Source of the DNA: Erythrobacter sp. EC-HK427 | GTDB lineage: Bacteria > Pseudomonadota > Alphaproteobacteria > Sphingomonadales > Sphingomonadaceae | Direction of reading: 5' to 3' | Assembly: GCF_902498745.1 (NCBI RefSeq) | Contig: NZ_LR701479.1 | Span: forward strand, 996,292-1,060,291 | Length of the DNA stretch: 64,000 bases | In this document: positions 1 through 7,402 of the stretch, piece by piece | Numbering within the stretch: the first letter of the stretch is position 1 | Layout: each line of letters opens with the position of its first letter | The notes under the pieces: model-generated | What the model was told of the DNA's origin: nothing | The model's input: only the letters and a program-made list of their open reading frames with translations | Database searches by the model: none | Made by a program: the position numbers and the translations under genes

Positions 1-493
1 GCGCGCCTATGTCGACGCGATGGATAATCCCCAATGCACCCTGCTCGATACGCGCAAGACCATTCCGGGCCTGCGGCATCTCGAAAAATACGCGGTGCGC
101 ATGGGCGGCGCGGCCAATCACCGGATGGGCTTGTGGGACGCGGCGATGATCAAGGACAACCACGTGCTCGTCGCGGGCAATGTCGGCGAAGCGGTGCGCC
201 GCGCGCGCGCGGCGGGGGTGAAGGACATTATCTGCGAAGTCGACCGGATCGACCAGATCGAACCCGCTTTGGAGGCCGGAGCAACCCGCCTGCTGCTCGA
301 CAATATGCCGCCCGATACTCTGCGCGAAGCCGTCGCGCTGGTGGCGGGCCGCGTGCCGACCGAAGCGAGCGGCGGGATCAATCTCGACACGATCAAGGCG
401 AAGGCGGCAACAGGCGTCAACTACGTCTCGGTCGGCCGCCTGACGCAAAGCGCGCCTGCCGCCGATATCGGGCTCGACTTTACCCCGCTCTAG
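1..493 (+). CDS. nadC: Nicotinate-nucleotide pyrophosphorylase, C-terminal part (cut by window start)
   Basis: Quinolinate phosphoribosyltransferase of de novo NAD synthesis: it converts quinolinate and PRPP to nicotinate mononucleotide. The reading frame is open from base 2, so the gene begins outside the window; about 163 C-terminal residues are visible. The stretch LLDTRKTIPGLR, then EKYAVRMGG and NHRMGLWDAAMIKDNH, is the family core with the substrate-binding Arg, His and Lys residues. The end (ASGGINLDTI, then YVSVGRLTQSAPAADIGLDF) is the usual phosphate-binding end of the barrel. The internal ATG at 20 is not the real start because conserved sequence continues upstream of it. Confidence 0.95.
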   Translation, partial: RAYVDAMDNPQCTLLDTRKTIPGLRHLEKYAVRMGGAANHRMGLWDAAMIKDNHVLVAGNVGEAVRRARAAGVKDIICEVDRIDQIEPALEAGATRLLLDNMPPDTLREAVALVAGRVPTEASGGINLDTIKAKAATGVNYVSVGRLTQSAPAADIGLDFTPL

Positions 494-533
494 CCATCTG
501 TCATCAGAGCCACTCCGTTTCAGGGGAAACATC

Positions 534-962
534 ATGCGGCCCGAATCGCTGCGCAAATTCGATTTGTTCTACATCGCCGCCATCGGCATCGGGGTGGCGA
601 GCGGGTTGCTCAATTACGATACGCAGGTGAGGATGCTGGAAAGCCAGCTTGCGCCCAGCGGAATGCAAGGTTCGGCCGAAGTCGCGGCGCTTACAAGTGT
701 TGGCGTGGCCTTCCTTTTCAATCTCATTCTGTGGTTTCTAGCCTCACGGATGCGCGTGGGGCTGGCAAAGTGGCTGATCGTGGCACTCGTCGCCTTTTCG
801 CTGCTCATGCTGGTCGTAGGTCTGACTTCATCAGTTGGCATTGCCGGAATGCGGGCTTCGGTCAGCATTACCGGCCTTATCACCGTGCTGCTGAAGGCGA
901 TTGCCGTCTCCTTCCTGTTCCGGCCGGATGCGAAAGCGTGGTTTGCGGGCAGGGCTGAGTGA
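534..962 (+). CDS. Small four-helix membrane protein, unknown function
   Basis: 142-residue protein with about four hydrophobic segments (roughly residues 9-25, 48-70, 78-100 and 108-130) and a short polar tail, so it is probably in the inner membrane. Fairly well supported as a gene by an AGGGGA ribosome-binding sequence just upstream of the ATG and by its stop codon overlapping the start of the following RNase T2 gene (TGATG), which suggests co-translation. I do not recognise the family and no catalytic motif is visible. Confidence 0.7.
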   Translation: MRPESLRKFDLFYIAAIGIGVASGLLNYDTQVRMLESQLAPSGMQGSAEVAALTSVGVAFLFNLILWFLASRMRVGLAKWLIVALVAFSLLMLVVGLTSSVGIAGMRASVSITGLITVLLKAIAVSFLFRPDAKAWFAGRAE

Positions 963-1672
963 TGCGCGGCGCTGCTTGGGGTGTTGCCCTTGCTGTTGCC
1001 TTGCTGTCCTCCCCCGCCGCCGCGCAGGCGTACCAATGCCGCATTCCGCAAGGGCCGATAAGCGTCCCCGCTATCGAGCGCGACGGGCCGGTGCGCGAAA
1101 TGCGCGTCACCGGCTACACGCTGGCCCTCAGCTGGAGCCCCGAATTCTGCCGCTTCCGCGATGACGAACCGCGCCATGCCCGCCAGTGCTCGGGCCGGGC
1201 GGGGCGCTTCGCCTTTGTCGTCCACGGCCTCTGGCCCAACGGCCCGGGCAATAGCTGGCCGCAATGGTGCCCCACACGGCGCGCGCCTTCGCCGCTGGAA
1301 ATGGCGCAGGCCATGTGTATGTCCCCCGACCCCGCGCTGGTCTCCCGCCAATGGTTCAAGCACGGTGCCTGCATGACGCCCGATCCCGGCGCGTATTTGC
1401 GCATCACGCAAATCCTGTGGGACAGCCTGCGCTGGCCCGATTTCGACCGCCTCAGCCGCCAGCGCGATCTGACCGCCGGGGACATCCGCCAGACCTTCGC
1501 CGATGCCAATCCCTATTGGGAGGCGGAGGATGTCGGGCTGGAGGTGAACGAGCGCGGGTGGCTGCGCGAAATGCGGCTCTGTTACGGCGATGATTTCATG
1601 CCGCAGGCCTGCAACCGCCAGCGTTACGGCCCCGATGACGACGAGGACGTGCGCATCTGGCGGGGGCTGTAA
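962..1672 (+). CDS. RNase T2 family protein, secreted, with altered second active-site motif
   Basis: 236-residue exported protein: a signal peptide ends near AAAQA (about residue 22) and the protein is rich in cysteines, as in periplasmic T2 ribonucleases. The first conserved active-site segment HGLWP is present (His88), preceded by LALSWSPEFC. The second segment, normally HEWxKHG, reads RQWFKHGAC (129-137): the second catalytic His is kept (H134), but the first His and the Glu are Arg and Gln. Activity is therefore uncertain. The start is ATG 962, overlapping the upstream stop; a GTG at 959 is also possible. The family cleaves single-stranded RNA through 2',3'-cyclic phosphates. Confidence 0.85.
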   Translation: MRGAAWGVALAVALLSSPAAAQAYQCRIPQGPISVPAIERDGPVREMRVTGYTLALSWSPEFCRFRDDEPRHARQCSGRAGRFAFVVHGLWPNGPGNSWPQWCPTRRAPSPLEMAQAMCMSPDPALVSRQWFKHGACMTPDPGAYLRITQILWDSLRWPDFDRLSRQRDLTAGDIRQTFADANPYWEAEDVGLEVNERGWLREMRLCYGDDFMPQACNRQRYGPDDDEDVRIWRGL

Positions 1673-1754
1673 TCCGGCTACCGGCCTTTGCCCGTGTAAA
1701 CCCCGCGCAACAATTGCCGCACATGAACCGCCAAACCGCACGAAAGAGCCCAGC

Positions 1755-3347
1755 ATGAGCCAAGACCTTCTCCTCCGCCGCCTTGAACTCAACCGCCGCA
1801 ATCTCTTGCGCAGCTTCGGAGCGAGCGCCGTCGGCCTGTTCGGCCTTACGCTCTCCAAGCCGATCCTCGCGCAGGTCGCCTTCCCCGATTACCCGTTCCA
1901 GCTGGGCGTTGCTTCGGGTGAAGCGGCACCCGATGGCTTTGTCATTTGGACACGCCTCGCCCCGCGCCCGCTCGAACAGGGCTACGGAATGCCCGCCGCC
2001 GCAGTCGAAGTGCGCTGGGAAATCGGCACGGCGGGCAATATGCGCGAGATCGTGCAATCTGGCACCGCCATCGCGCATCCCGAGCTGGGCCACAGCGTCC
2101 ATGTCGAAGTCAGCGGGCTGGAGCCCGGTCGTCCCTATTGGTACCGCTTTATCGCTGGCGGAGAGCGTTCGGCGCATGGCCGCTCGGTCACTGCGCCCGC
2201 CGCTGGCAGCGCGGTGCAGAATCTGCGCTTCGGCATCGCCGGATGCCAGAATTACGAGCAGGGCTTTTTCACCGCGCACCGCCATTTGTCGCAAACCGAG
2301 CTCGATTTCGTGTTCTGTTATGGCGACTATATTTACGAAGGGCGCGGCCGCCGCATCTGGAACTCGCCGCGCGGCCCGGTGGAAAATCCGCGCCAGCACC
2401 ATGGCGACGAGACCTATACGCTGGAAGATTACCGCCGCCGCTACGCGCAGTACAAGATGGACGCCGATTTGCAGGCCGCCCACGCCGCCGCGCCGTGGTT
2501 CGTGACGTGGGACGATCACGAGATCGACAACAACTGGGTGGACGATATCGATCAGGACGGCACCAGTCCCGCCGTGTTCCGCCTGCGCCAGCAATCGGCG
2601 ATGCAGGCCTATTACGAGAATATGCCGCTGCGCGCCTCCTCGCTGCCCACCGGCCCACGGATGCAGCTCTACCGGCAGGCGAAATACGGCAATCTGCTCG
2701 ATCTGAACCTGCTCGATACCCGCCAATACCGCTCCGATCAGGCCTGCGGCGACAGTTGGGAGCCCAATTGCAACGATTTGGGCCGCGAGGCCGAAGTGCT
2801 GGGCCAGCAGCAAAGCGCTTGGCTGGAGCGGAACCTGCGCGAAAGCCGCGCCACCTGGCAGGTGCTGGCGCAGCAGATCATGGTGATGGATCTCGACCGG
2901 ATGCCGGGCGATGGCTCCATTGTGAACCCCGATAGCTGGGGCGGCTACCGCTCGCCCCGCCAGCGGATGCTGCAAGCGCTGGACCGCCACGCCGCCAATC
3001 CCATCGTGCTGACGGGAGACGAGCACCAGAATTATGCGGGCGAACTGCATATTGACGGGCAAAACCCCGGCGCGGAGCCGCTGGCGGCGGAATTCGTCAC
3101 CACCTCGATCACCTCCAACGGCGACGGCGAAGTCGCCCGCGCCGACACCGCCCGCATCGCGGCAGAGAACGACCAATTGAAGTGGCACAACGCCCAGCGC
3201 GGCTTCGTGGTGTGCGATGTGACGCCCGAGCGGTGGCTGACCGAATACCGCGTGGTCGACCGCGTAACGGCCCGTGGCGGCGAAATCAGCACCGCCGCGC
3301 GGATGGCGGTGGAAGCAGGAAGCTCAAGGGTGCAGCGGGATATCTAG
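1755..3347 (+). CDS. phoD: PhoD-type alkaline phosphatase / phosphodiesterase, Tat exported
   Basis: 530-residue metallo-phosphoesterase. The N-terminus carries a twin-arginine signal (NRRNLLRSFGASAVG, ending near ILAQ), so it is probably exported folded. The N-terminal Fn3-like domain (GVASGEAAPDGFVIWTRLA) and the phosphatase core follow. Metal-binding motifs are visible: GDYIYE (about 193), WDDHEIDNNW (about 252) and GDEHQNYAG (about 422). PhoD enzymes release phosphate from mono- and diesters, typically with Ca and Fe cofactors. The ATG at 1755 is chosen because the frame upstream has no signal-like sequence, and GAAAGAG lies just before it. Confidence 0.93.
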   Translation: MSQDLLLRRLELNRRNLLRSFGASAVGLFGLTLSKPILAQVAFPDYPFQLGVASGEAAPDGFVIWTRLAPRPLEQGYGMPAAAVEVRWEIGTAGNMREIVQSGTAIAHPELGHSVHVEVSGLEPGRPYWYRFIAGGERSAHGRSVTAPAAGSAVQNLRFGIAGCQNYEQGFFTAHRHLSQTELDFVFCYGDYIYEGRGRRIWNSPRGPVENPRQHHGDETYTLEDYRRRYAQYKMDADLQAAHAAAPWFVTWDDHEIDNNWVDDIDQDGTSPAVFRLRQQSAMQAYYENMPLRASSLPTGPRMQLYRQAKYGNLLDLNLLDTRQYRSDQACGDSWEPNCNDLGREAEVLGQQQSAWLERNLRESRATWQVLAQQIMVMDLDRMPGDGSIVNPDSWGGYRSPRQRMLQALDRHAANPIVLTGDEHQNYAGELHIDGQNPGAEPLAAEFVTTSITSNGDGEVARADTARIAAENDQLKWHNAQRGFVVCDVTPERWLTEYRVVDRVTARGGEISTAARMAVEAGSSRVQRDI

Positions 3348-3358
3348 TCCCTTCGTCA

Positions 3359-3377
3359 CCCCGCACTTGATGCGGGG
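3359..3377. repeat. Short dispersed palindrome, copy 1
   Basis: CCCCGCACTTGATGCGGGG, a 7-base stem around a CTTGA loop, preceded by GTCA. A second version with G and C swapped in the stem lies at 31967-31985. Such CCGGACTTGATCCGG hairpins are familiar dispersed repeats in alphaproteobacterial genomes. There is no T tract, so it is not an obvious terminator for phoD. Confidence 0.7.
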
Positions 3378-3404
3378 CAAGGCTCTCTTCGATAAAGTTT
3401 GAAG

Positions 3405-3620
3405 GGTTCACACGAAGACCACAAAGACCACGAAGAGGTTTTGTCATCCAGCGGCGAAGCCGCATGAACATTTTTCGCGCAGAGAACGCAAAGATCGCAG
3501 AGGGTAGCGTGGATTGCCCACTTCTCTGTGACCTCTGCGAACTCTGCGCGAATTCAATCAAAGCGCCTCCGGCGCGAAGGAAGACTGACCTCTTCGTGTC
3601 TTTGTGGCTTTGTGTGAACC
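3405..3620. repeat. Concentric inverted-repeat element (MITE- or REP-like)
   Basis: Outer arms 3405-3439 and 3588-3620 are inverted copies built from CACGAAGACC / ACAAAGACC units; they align over their whole length with one mismatch and two one-base gaps. Inner arms 3474-3503 and 3524-3552 are inverted copies built from CGCAGAGAACGCAAAG, with about 5 mismatches over 29 bases. Between outer and inner arms each side has a small hairpin (3451-3463 GCGGC-gaa-GCCGC; 3563-3575 GCGCC-tcc-GGCGC). No coding sequence fits inside. Function unknown; non-autonomous mobile repeat or structured RNA are both possible. Confidence 0.75.
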
Positions 3621-3688
3621 AAAAAGCTGGCTTTCGACCGGAGCGGGAATGGCGATATCAAGGGCGTGAAATTGCCTCGTTCCTCTTC

Positions 3689-4291
3689 ATGGGCTACACA
3701 TGCCTTATGCTCTTATCGCTTTTGCTCGCAGCTGCGACGCCGATGGCCGCCATCGAGGCCGCTGACCCCAATTGCGCATACGATCGCGACGCGATGCTTG
3801 CGCTCGATTTCCAGACATTTGATCAGGATCCAAACGGCGGGTGGCGAGCGCTTGCAAATGAAGGCTGCTACATCGAAGCGGCGGAGCTGATACGGGAATG
3901 GCGGTATGTAAACCGCTCGAACCGCTCCACGCTCTTTTTGCACGAAGGTCAGATGCGGGCATTCGCAGGACAGACAATGGAAGCTGTCGAGCTATTTCAG
4001 GTTTCGTACAAATCGCCGATTATCAATGCCGAATCCGGCTTCAACCACTATGTCGACGCGACGATCTTCTTCCTTGTCCAGGACAGGGAATTGTTCGATT
4101 CCGCGCTGGAATCGCTGGCCGCTACGCCTGTGCCGGAAGAATCGGGCATAGCGCTCGAAGAGGGAGGAGAGTGGCCGCCCAACATCCGTGTTGTGCGGGC
4201 GATGGAGCGGTGCTGGGAGCGCAGCTATCTGGAAGCCTATATGAGCCCTCAATGCTATCCGCATCTTGATGAGAACCAAGCGGCCGATTGA
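3689..4291 (+). CDS. Hypothetical exported protein
   Basis: About 200 residues with an N-terminal signal-like segment (MLLSLLLAAATPMAAIEA) followed by a soluble, acidic domain with regularly spaced Cys (NCAYDRDAM, NEGCYIEA, MERCWERS, SPQCYPH) that could form disulfides in the periplasm. The middle (CYIEAAELIREWR, then HEGQMRAFAGQTMEAVELF) looks helical and TPR-like, but I cannot assign a family. Start is ATG 3689 or ATG 3707; a longer frame starting inside the upstream repeat is not credible. Base composition looks less GC-rich than its neighbours. Confidence 0.65.
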   Translation: MGYTCLMLLSLLLAAATPMAAIEAADPNCAYDRDAMLALDFQTFDQDPNGGWRALANEGCYIEAAELIREWRYVNRSNRSTLFLHEGQMRAFAGQTMEAVELFQVSYKSPIINAESGFNHYVDATIFFLVQDRELFDSALESLAATPVPEESGIALEEGGEWPPNIRVVRAMERCWERSYLEAYMSPQCYPHLDENQAAD

Positions 4292-4321
4292 ACTCTGCTT
4301 GGCGACATCCTGCTTATGTTT

Positions 4322-4777
4322 TCAGCGCCGCTCCCGAAAAAACCCGCGCAGCAAATCGCCCGCCGCCACCTCGCCCATGCCCGAATACACCTCCGGCGCG
4401 TGGAGGCATTGTTCCTGTGCGAACACCCGCGCGCCGTGATCGACTGCACCGCCTTTGGGGTCGCTAGCGGCGTAGTAGACCCTTGCGATTCGCGCATGGC
4501 TGATCGCGCCGGCGCACATCGCGCACGGCTCCAGCGTTACGTAGAGATCGCAAGCACTCAGGCGTTCGACGCCCAGCGCCTTCGCGGCAGCACGAATCGC
4601 TTCCACTTCGGCATGGGCGGTGGGATCGTGGCGGGTGCGGGTAAGGTTGAAACCTTCGCCCACCACCACGCCATCCTTGACCACGACCGCGCCCACGGGC
4701 ACTTCGCCTGCACGCGCGGCCTCCTCCGCCAGAGCGAGCGCGCGCTGCATATGCTCGGAAAGGGGCCAGCGGGTCAT
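4322..4777 (-). CDS. tadA: tRNA-specific adenosine deaminase
   Basis: 151-residue cytidine-deaminase-fold enzyme that converts adenosine 34 of tRNA-Arg(ACG) to inosine. The zinc site is complete: HAE (His55, proton-shuttle Glu57) and PCAMC (Cys85, Cys88). The segment EVPVGAVVVKDG is also typical, and length matches the family. It is transcribed away from rpmB, so the gap 4778-4887 holds the promoters of both. Confidence 0.95.
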   Translation of the reverse strand: MTRWPLSEHMQRALALAEEAARAGEVPVGAVVVKDGVVVGEGFNLTRTRHDPTAHAEVEAIRAAAKALGVERLSACDLYVTLEPCAMCAGAISHARIARVYYAASDPKGGAVDHGARVFAQEQCLHAPEVYSGMGEVAAGDLLRGFFRERR

Positions 4778-4799
4778 TGCGACAGAGCTAGCTGTTCGC

Positions 4800-4826
4800 T
4801 TGACGAATCTCCACCCCCGCTATAAG
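4800..4826 (+). promoter_or_regulatory. Putative promoter of rpmB
   Basis: TTGACG (4800-4805) and TATAAG (4821-4826) resemble -35 and -10 boxes on the strand of rpmB and would give a leader of about 55 bases. The spacing of 15 bases is shorter than the preferred 17, so this is a moderate call. Confidence 0.45.
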
Positions 4827-4887
4827 AGCGCGCCTTTCCCAGCATAGTGCTGCACCCATTCAACCGTTTCGAACGAGAGATTTCGTC

Positions 4888-5181
4888 ATGTCGCGCATTT
4901 GCGAACTTACCGGCAAGGGCCGCCAGGTCGGCCACAATGTGAGCCACGCCAACAACAAGACTAAGCGGGTGTTCCTGCCCAATCTGCAGAACGTCACCCT
5001 GCTCAGCGAAAAGCTGGACCGGGCGTATAAGTTCCGCGTGTCGACCAACGGCTTGCGCTCGGTCGAGCACAATGGCGGTCTCGACAACTGGCTGCTCAAG
5101 ACCCGTGACGAAAAGCTTTCGGCGCGCGCGCTCAAGGTGAAGCGCGAGCTGAAGAAGGCTGGCGCGGCGGACGCTGCCTAA
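4888..5181 (+). CDS. rpmB: 50S ribosomal protein L28
   Basis: 97-residue basic protein of the large ribosomal subunit. The N-terminus [20 protein letters not shown] is the family signature, followed by [17 protein letters not shown] and the conserved [12 protein letters not shown] segment. The alphaproteobacterial form carries a longer C-terminal helix ([13 protein letters not shown]), as here. It is a single-gene unit with a promoter upstream and a strong hairpin terminator downstream. Confidence 0.97.
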   Translation: MSRICELTGKGRQVGHNVSHANNKTKRVFLPNLQNVTLLSEKLDRAYKFRVSTNGLRSVEHNGGLDNWLLKTRDEKLSARALKVKRELKKAGAADAA

Positions 5182-5210
5182 GACTTTCTGACTTTTGTTA
5201 ACGCACAAAA

Positions 5211-5243
5211 GGCGCGCGGGGTTCGCTCTCCGCGCGCTTTTTC
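5211..5243 (+). terminator. Rho-independent terminator of rpmB
   Basis: GCGCGCGG (5212-5219) pairs with CCGCGCGC (5230-5237), followed directly by TTTTT. It lies about 30 bases after the rpmB stop and just before the convergent phytase-like gene. Confidence 0.85.
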
Positions 5244-5253
5244 GTGTCTGTGG

Positions 5254-6237
5254 CTAGCCCGAATCGGGCGTCCAGCGCAGCTTCGCTAGCAAAGTCCGCT
5301 GGAAGCTGGCGATATTGTCGTCGGCGATGATCCATATTGTGATGGCACCGTCCTCGCCTTCCGAAATGGTGAGTCCCTCGTAATTCTCGTTCGGGATCAT
5401 GGCATCGAGATCGAGCAGCAGCGCAATCTCCAGCTCCTCATCCTCTGCGATATCTACCGGATCGAAAATGCCCAGCGAAGCGGTAAAGGGCGGGTAGGCC
5501 AGCGTGACATCGCGCAGCAGCACCAGCACGCGGCCATCGGGAAGCGCCGCCATATCGGTGGGCGCGAAATCGCCCGGTGTGGTGAAAGCAAAGCTGCGCG
5601 AATCGCCTTCGCGCGCCGGATCGCCTGTATGCAGCACGCCGGTGCTCTCGGTCTCGGGCAGGATGATGAAGCGCCCGTCGGCCAGCCGCGCCATCGCTTC
5701 GGGGCCGGAATTGGCGCTCCAACCGGCCCATTCCTCCGGCACGCGCTGCCACATCAGCACATCGCGCGAGGAATAGCGCGCCACGGCATTGCTGCCTTCA
5801 AACGCCAGCCAGAAATCGCCGCTCGCCGGATCATGCGCTGCCGATTCGATATCGGTGACGAAATCCTCCAGATTGCCGCGATGGGGGAGCCGCGCGATTC
5901 GCGCCTCGCCGGTGCGATCGGGCATGGGGAAGGTCAGCATCACGCCGCGATCGGAGAAGGCGCGGAACAGGCCTTGCTCCGGCAGCACAAACAGCGCGGA
6001 GACGCCGCCGAAATCCATATTGGGGCTGGTGAGTTCCCACACCCCTTCGCGGGTGAAGCCTTCCAGCTCCGCATTTCCGGGAAAGTCGGCGACTGCAACG
6101 ATGTCGATCTGCTCGATATGCCGGTCAGGCAGCGCGGTGCGCACGAAAGTCCCCGGCGCGGCGGCAAGCGCTATTGCCAGACCGGCAGCCAGGCGGCGCT
6201 TGCGGCTGGTGGAAATGGGGCGGAGCAGCGACAGCAT
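5254..6237 (-). CDS. Esterase-like/phytase-like beta-propeller protein, exported
   Basis: 327-residue protein with an N-terminal hydrophobic signal (MLSLLRPIS, then RRLAAGLAIALAAAPG) and a beta-propeller-like body. Motifs such as ELEGFTREG, GGVSALFVL, FSDRGVMLTFP, DIESAAHDPASGDFWLAFE and PNENYEGLTI match the 'esterase-like activity of phytase' family (Phytase-like, PF13449), whose members lie in the periplasm or on the surface and whose substrates are mostly unknown. Start ATG 6237 is preferred over 6315 because it gives a clean signal peptide and avoids overlap with the M23 gene. It is the last gene of the xseA operon. Confidence 0.8.
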   Translation of the reverse strand: MLSLLRPISTSRKRRLAAGLAIALAAAPGTFVRTALPDRHIEQIDIVAVADFPGNAELEGFTREGVWELTSPNMDFGGVSALFVLPEQGLFRAFSDRGVMLTFPMPDRTGEARIARLPHRGNLEDFVTDIESAAHDPASGDFWLAFEGSNAVARYSSRDVLMWQRVPEEWAGWSANSGPEAMARLADGRFIILPETESTGVLHTGDPAREGDSRSFAFTTPGDFAPTDMAALPDGRVLVLLRDVTLAYPPFTASLGIFDPVDIAEDEELEIALLLDLDAMIPNENYEGLTISEGEDGAITIWIIADDNIASFQRTLLAKLRWTPDSG

Positions 6238-6263
6238 CGCGCGCCCGCTAACACGCAGCAGGG

Positions 6264-7175
6264 TCAGGGCATAGGCCCGACAAAGAGCAGTGGATCGAGC
6301 CGCGCCAGGTGCCACTTGATGCTCCAGTGCAAATGCGGCCCGGTCGAACGCCCGGTCGTGCCGATGGCGCCCAGCGTCTGCCCCTGCACCACGCGGTCAC
6401 CCTCGGCCACATCGATGCGCGACAGGTGCAGGAAGGCGCTGTTAAGTCCTTGCCCGTGATCGATAATCAGCAGATTGCCTTCGATGCTGAAGGGAGCGGC
6501 GGTCGCCAGCGTCACCACGCCCGACGCCGGGGCGACAATCGCCGTGCCGGTGGGCCGCGCAATGTCGAGTCCCGAATGATAGCTCCCCGGCTCCCCGCGA
6601 TAAATGCGCTGCGAACCGAACCGGCCCGAGATGCGCCCGGTCACCGGCCAGATCCAGTCCTCTTGCCAGCCGGTCGCGGGCATATTGGCGGTGCGCGCAT
6701 TCCAGATCGCGTCGAGCTCGGGCTGGCGGCGGCGCTGGAAATCCGCGCTCGACCCGCCGCCGGGGCGCAAAGCGGTGTTCACATATTCGAGCTCCCAAGC
6801 GCGCGGGCTGACCGGGATGATCGCGTTGACCGTGTCGCCATTGGCAAGGATTGCCACCAATTGCGCCGTAGTGCCCGCATCGCGGTCGAACGCGGCGAAG
6901 AAGCGGCCTTGCAAATCGAACGCGATCTCCTGATCGCCCAAACGCGCGCTGACTGTCCCGCTTGGCACCGTGCCGCGAATCCATCCACCCTGCGTCAGTT
7001 CACCCGCATAGGTGAAATCGGCACGGATGGGCGCGTCTGGAGGCGGGGCCGGTGTTGGTACCGGTGTGGCAACCGCAACAGGCGGCGCGACCTCTGCCTG
7101 CCGCGCCGCGTCTGCGGGAGGCACCACCGCACATCCGGCGAGCAGCGCGGCGATCCCGCAAATCCGTGCGATCAC
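6264..7175 (-). CDS. M23 family metallopeptidase, lipoprotein
   Basis: 303-residue LytM-type peptidoglycan endopeptidase homologue. Start is GTG 7175, which overlaps the stop of the DUF2093 gene (GTGA) and gives a lipoprotein signal with lipobox LLAGC. A proline-rich linker follows, then a beta-rich region (FTYAGELTQGGWIRG). The C-terminal M23 domain starts near RFGSQRIYRGEPGSYHSGLD (zinc His about 200, Asp in HSGLD) and ends with GPHLHW (about 280), so the metal ligands are present. It is expected to sit on a periplasmic membrane face and act on cell wall. Confidence 0.9.
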   Translation of the reverse strand: MIARICGIAALLAGCAVVPPADAARQAEVAPPVAVATPVPTPAPPPDAPIRADFTYAGELTQGGWIRGTVPSGTVSARLGDQEIAFDLQGRFFAAFDRDAGTTAQLVAILANGDTVNAIIPVSPRAWELEYVNTALRPGGGSSADFQRRRQPELDAIWNARTANMPATGWQEDWIWPVTGRISGRFGSQRIYRGEPGSYHSGLDIARPTGTAIVAPASGVVTLATAAPFSIEGNLLIIDHGQGLNSAFLHLSRIDVAEGDRVVQGQTLGAIGTTGRSTGPHLHWSIKWHLARLDPLLFVGPMP

Positions 7176-7375
7176 AGCTCTTCCAGCGCCCGCTTGGTGC
7201 TGAGTTCTGCGCTGGCATAGGGCTCTTGCAGCTCGACGCTCCAATAGCGCAGCTCGTCCAGCGGAACGGGCACGCCGCTGGCGGCACAGAGCACAAAGTG
7301 GCCGGGCTTGATCACGCGAAAGCCGTTGGGGCCATACATTAGCGTGGCGGCGTTTTCTGACGAGTTCATCAACAT
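7172..7375 (-). CDS. DUF2093 family protein
   Basis: 67-residue protein matching the small DUF2093 family of alphaproteobacteria: FRVIKPGHFVLCAASGVPVPLDELRYWSVELQEPYAS is close to the family core. Function is unknown. It lies 27 bases after the xseA stop and overlaps the M23 gene by 4 bases, so it belongs to the xseA operon. Start is ATG 7375 or 7369. Confidence 0.88.
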   Translation of the reverse strand: MLMNSSENAATLMYGPNGFRVIKPGHFVLCAASGVPVPLDELRYWSVELQEPYASAELSTKRALEEL

Positions 7376-7402
7376 GGCGCTGCTTGTAATGCCTTGTGCG
7401 CG

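Larger units (their letters stand above)
3348..3688. other. Gene-free stretch filled by repeats
   Basis: This 341-base gap between phoD and the next gene holds a short palindrome (3359-3377) and a 216-base concentric inverted-repeat element (3405-3620). After that comes about 68 bases that must contain the leader of the downstream gene. An open frame runs through the element into the downstream gene, but its translation there does not look protein-like. Confidence 0.7.

Noticed and set aside
3464-3688. In-frame extension of the secreted hypothetical through the nested repeat.
   Set aside because: The added residues are translated repeat arms and would hide the signal peptide; ATG 3689 or 3707 is the natural start.
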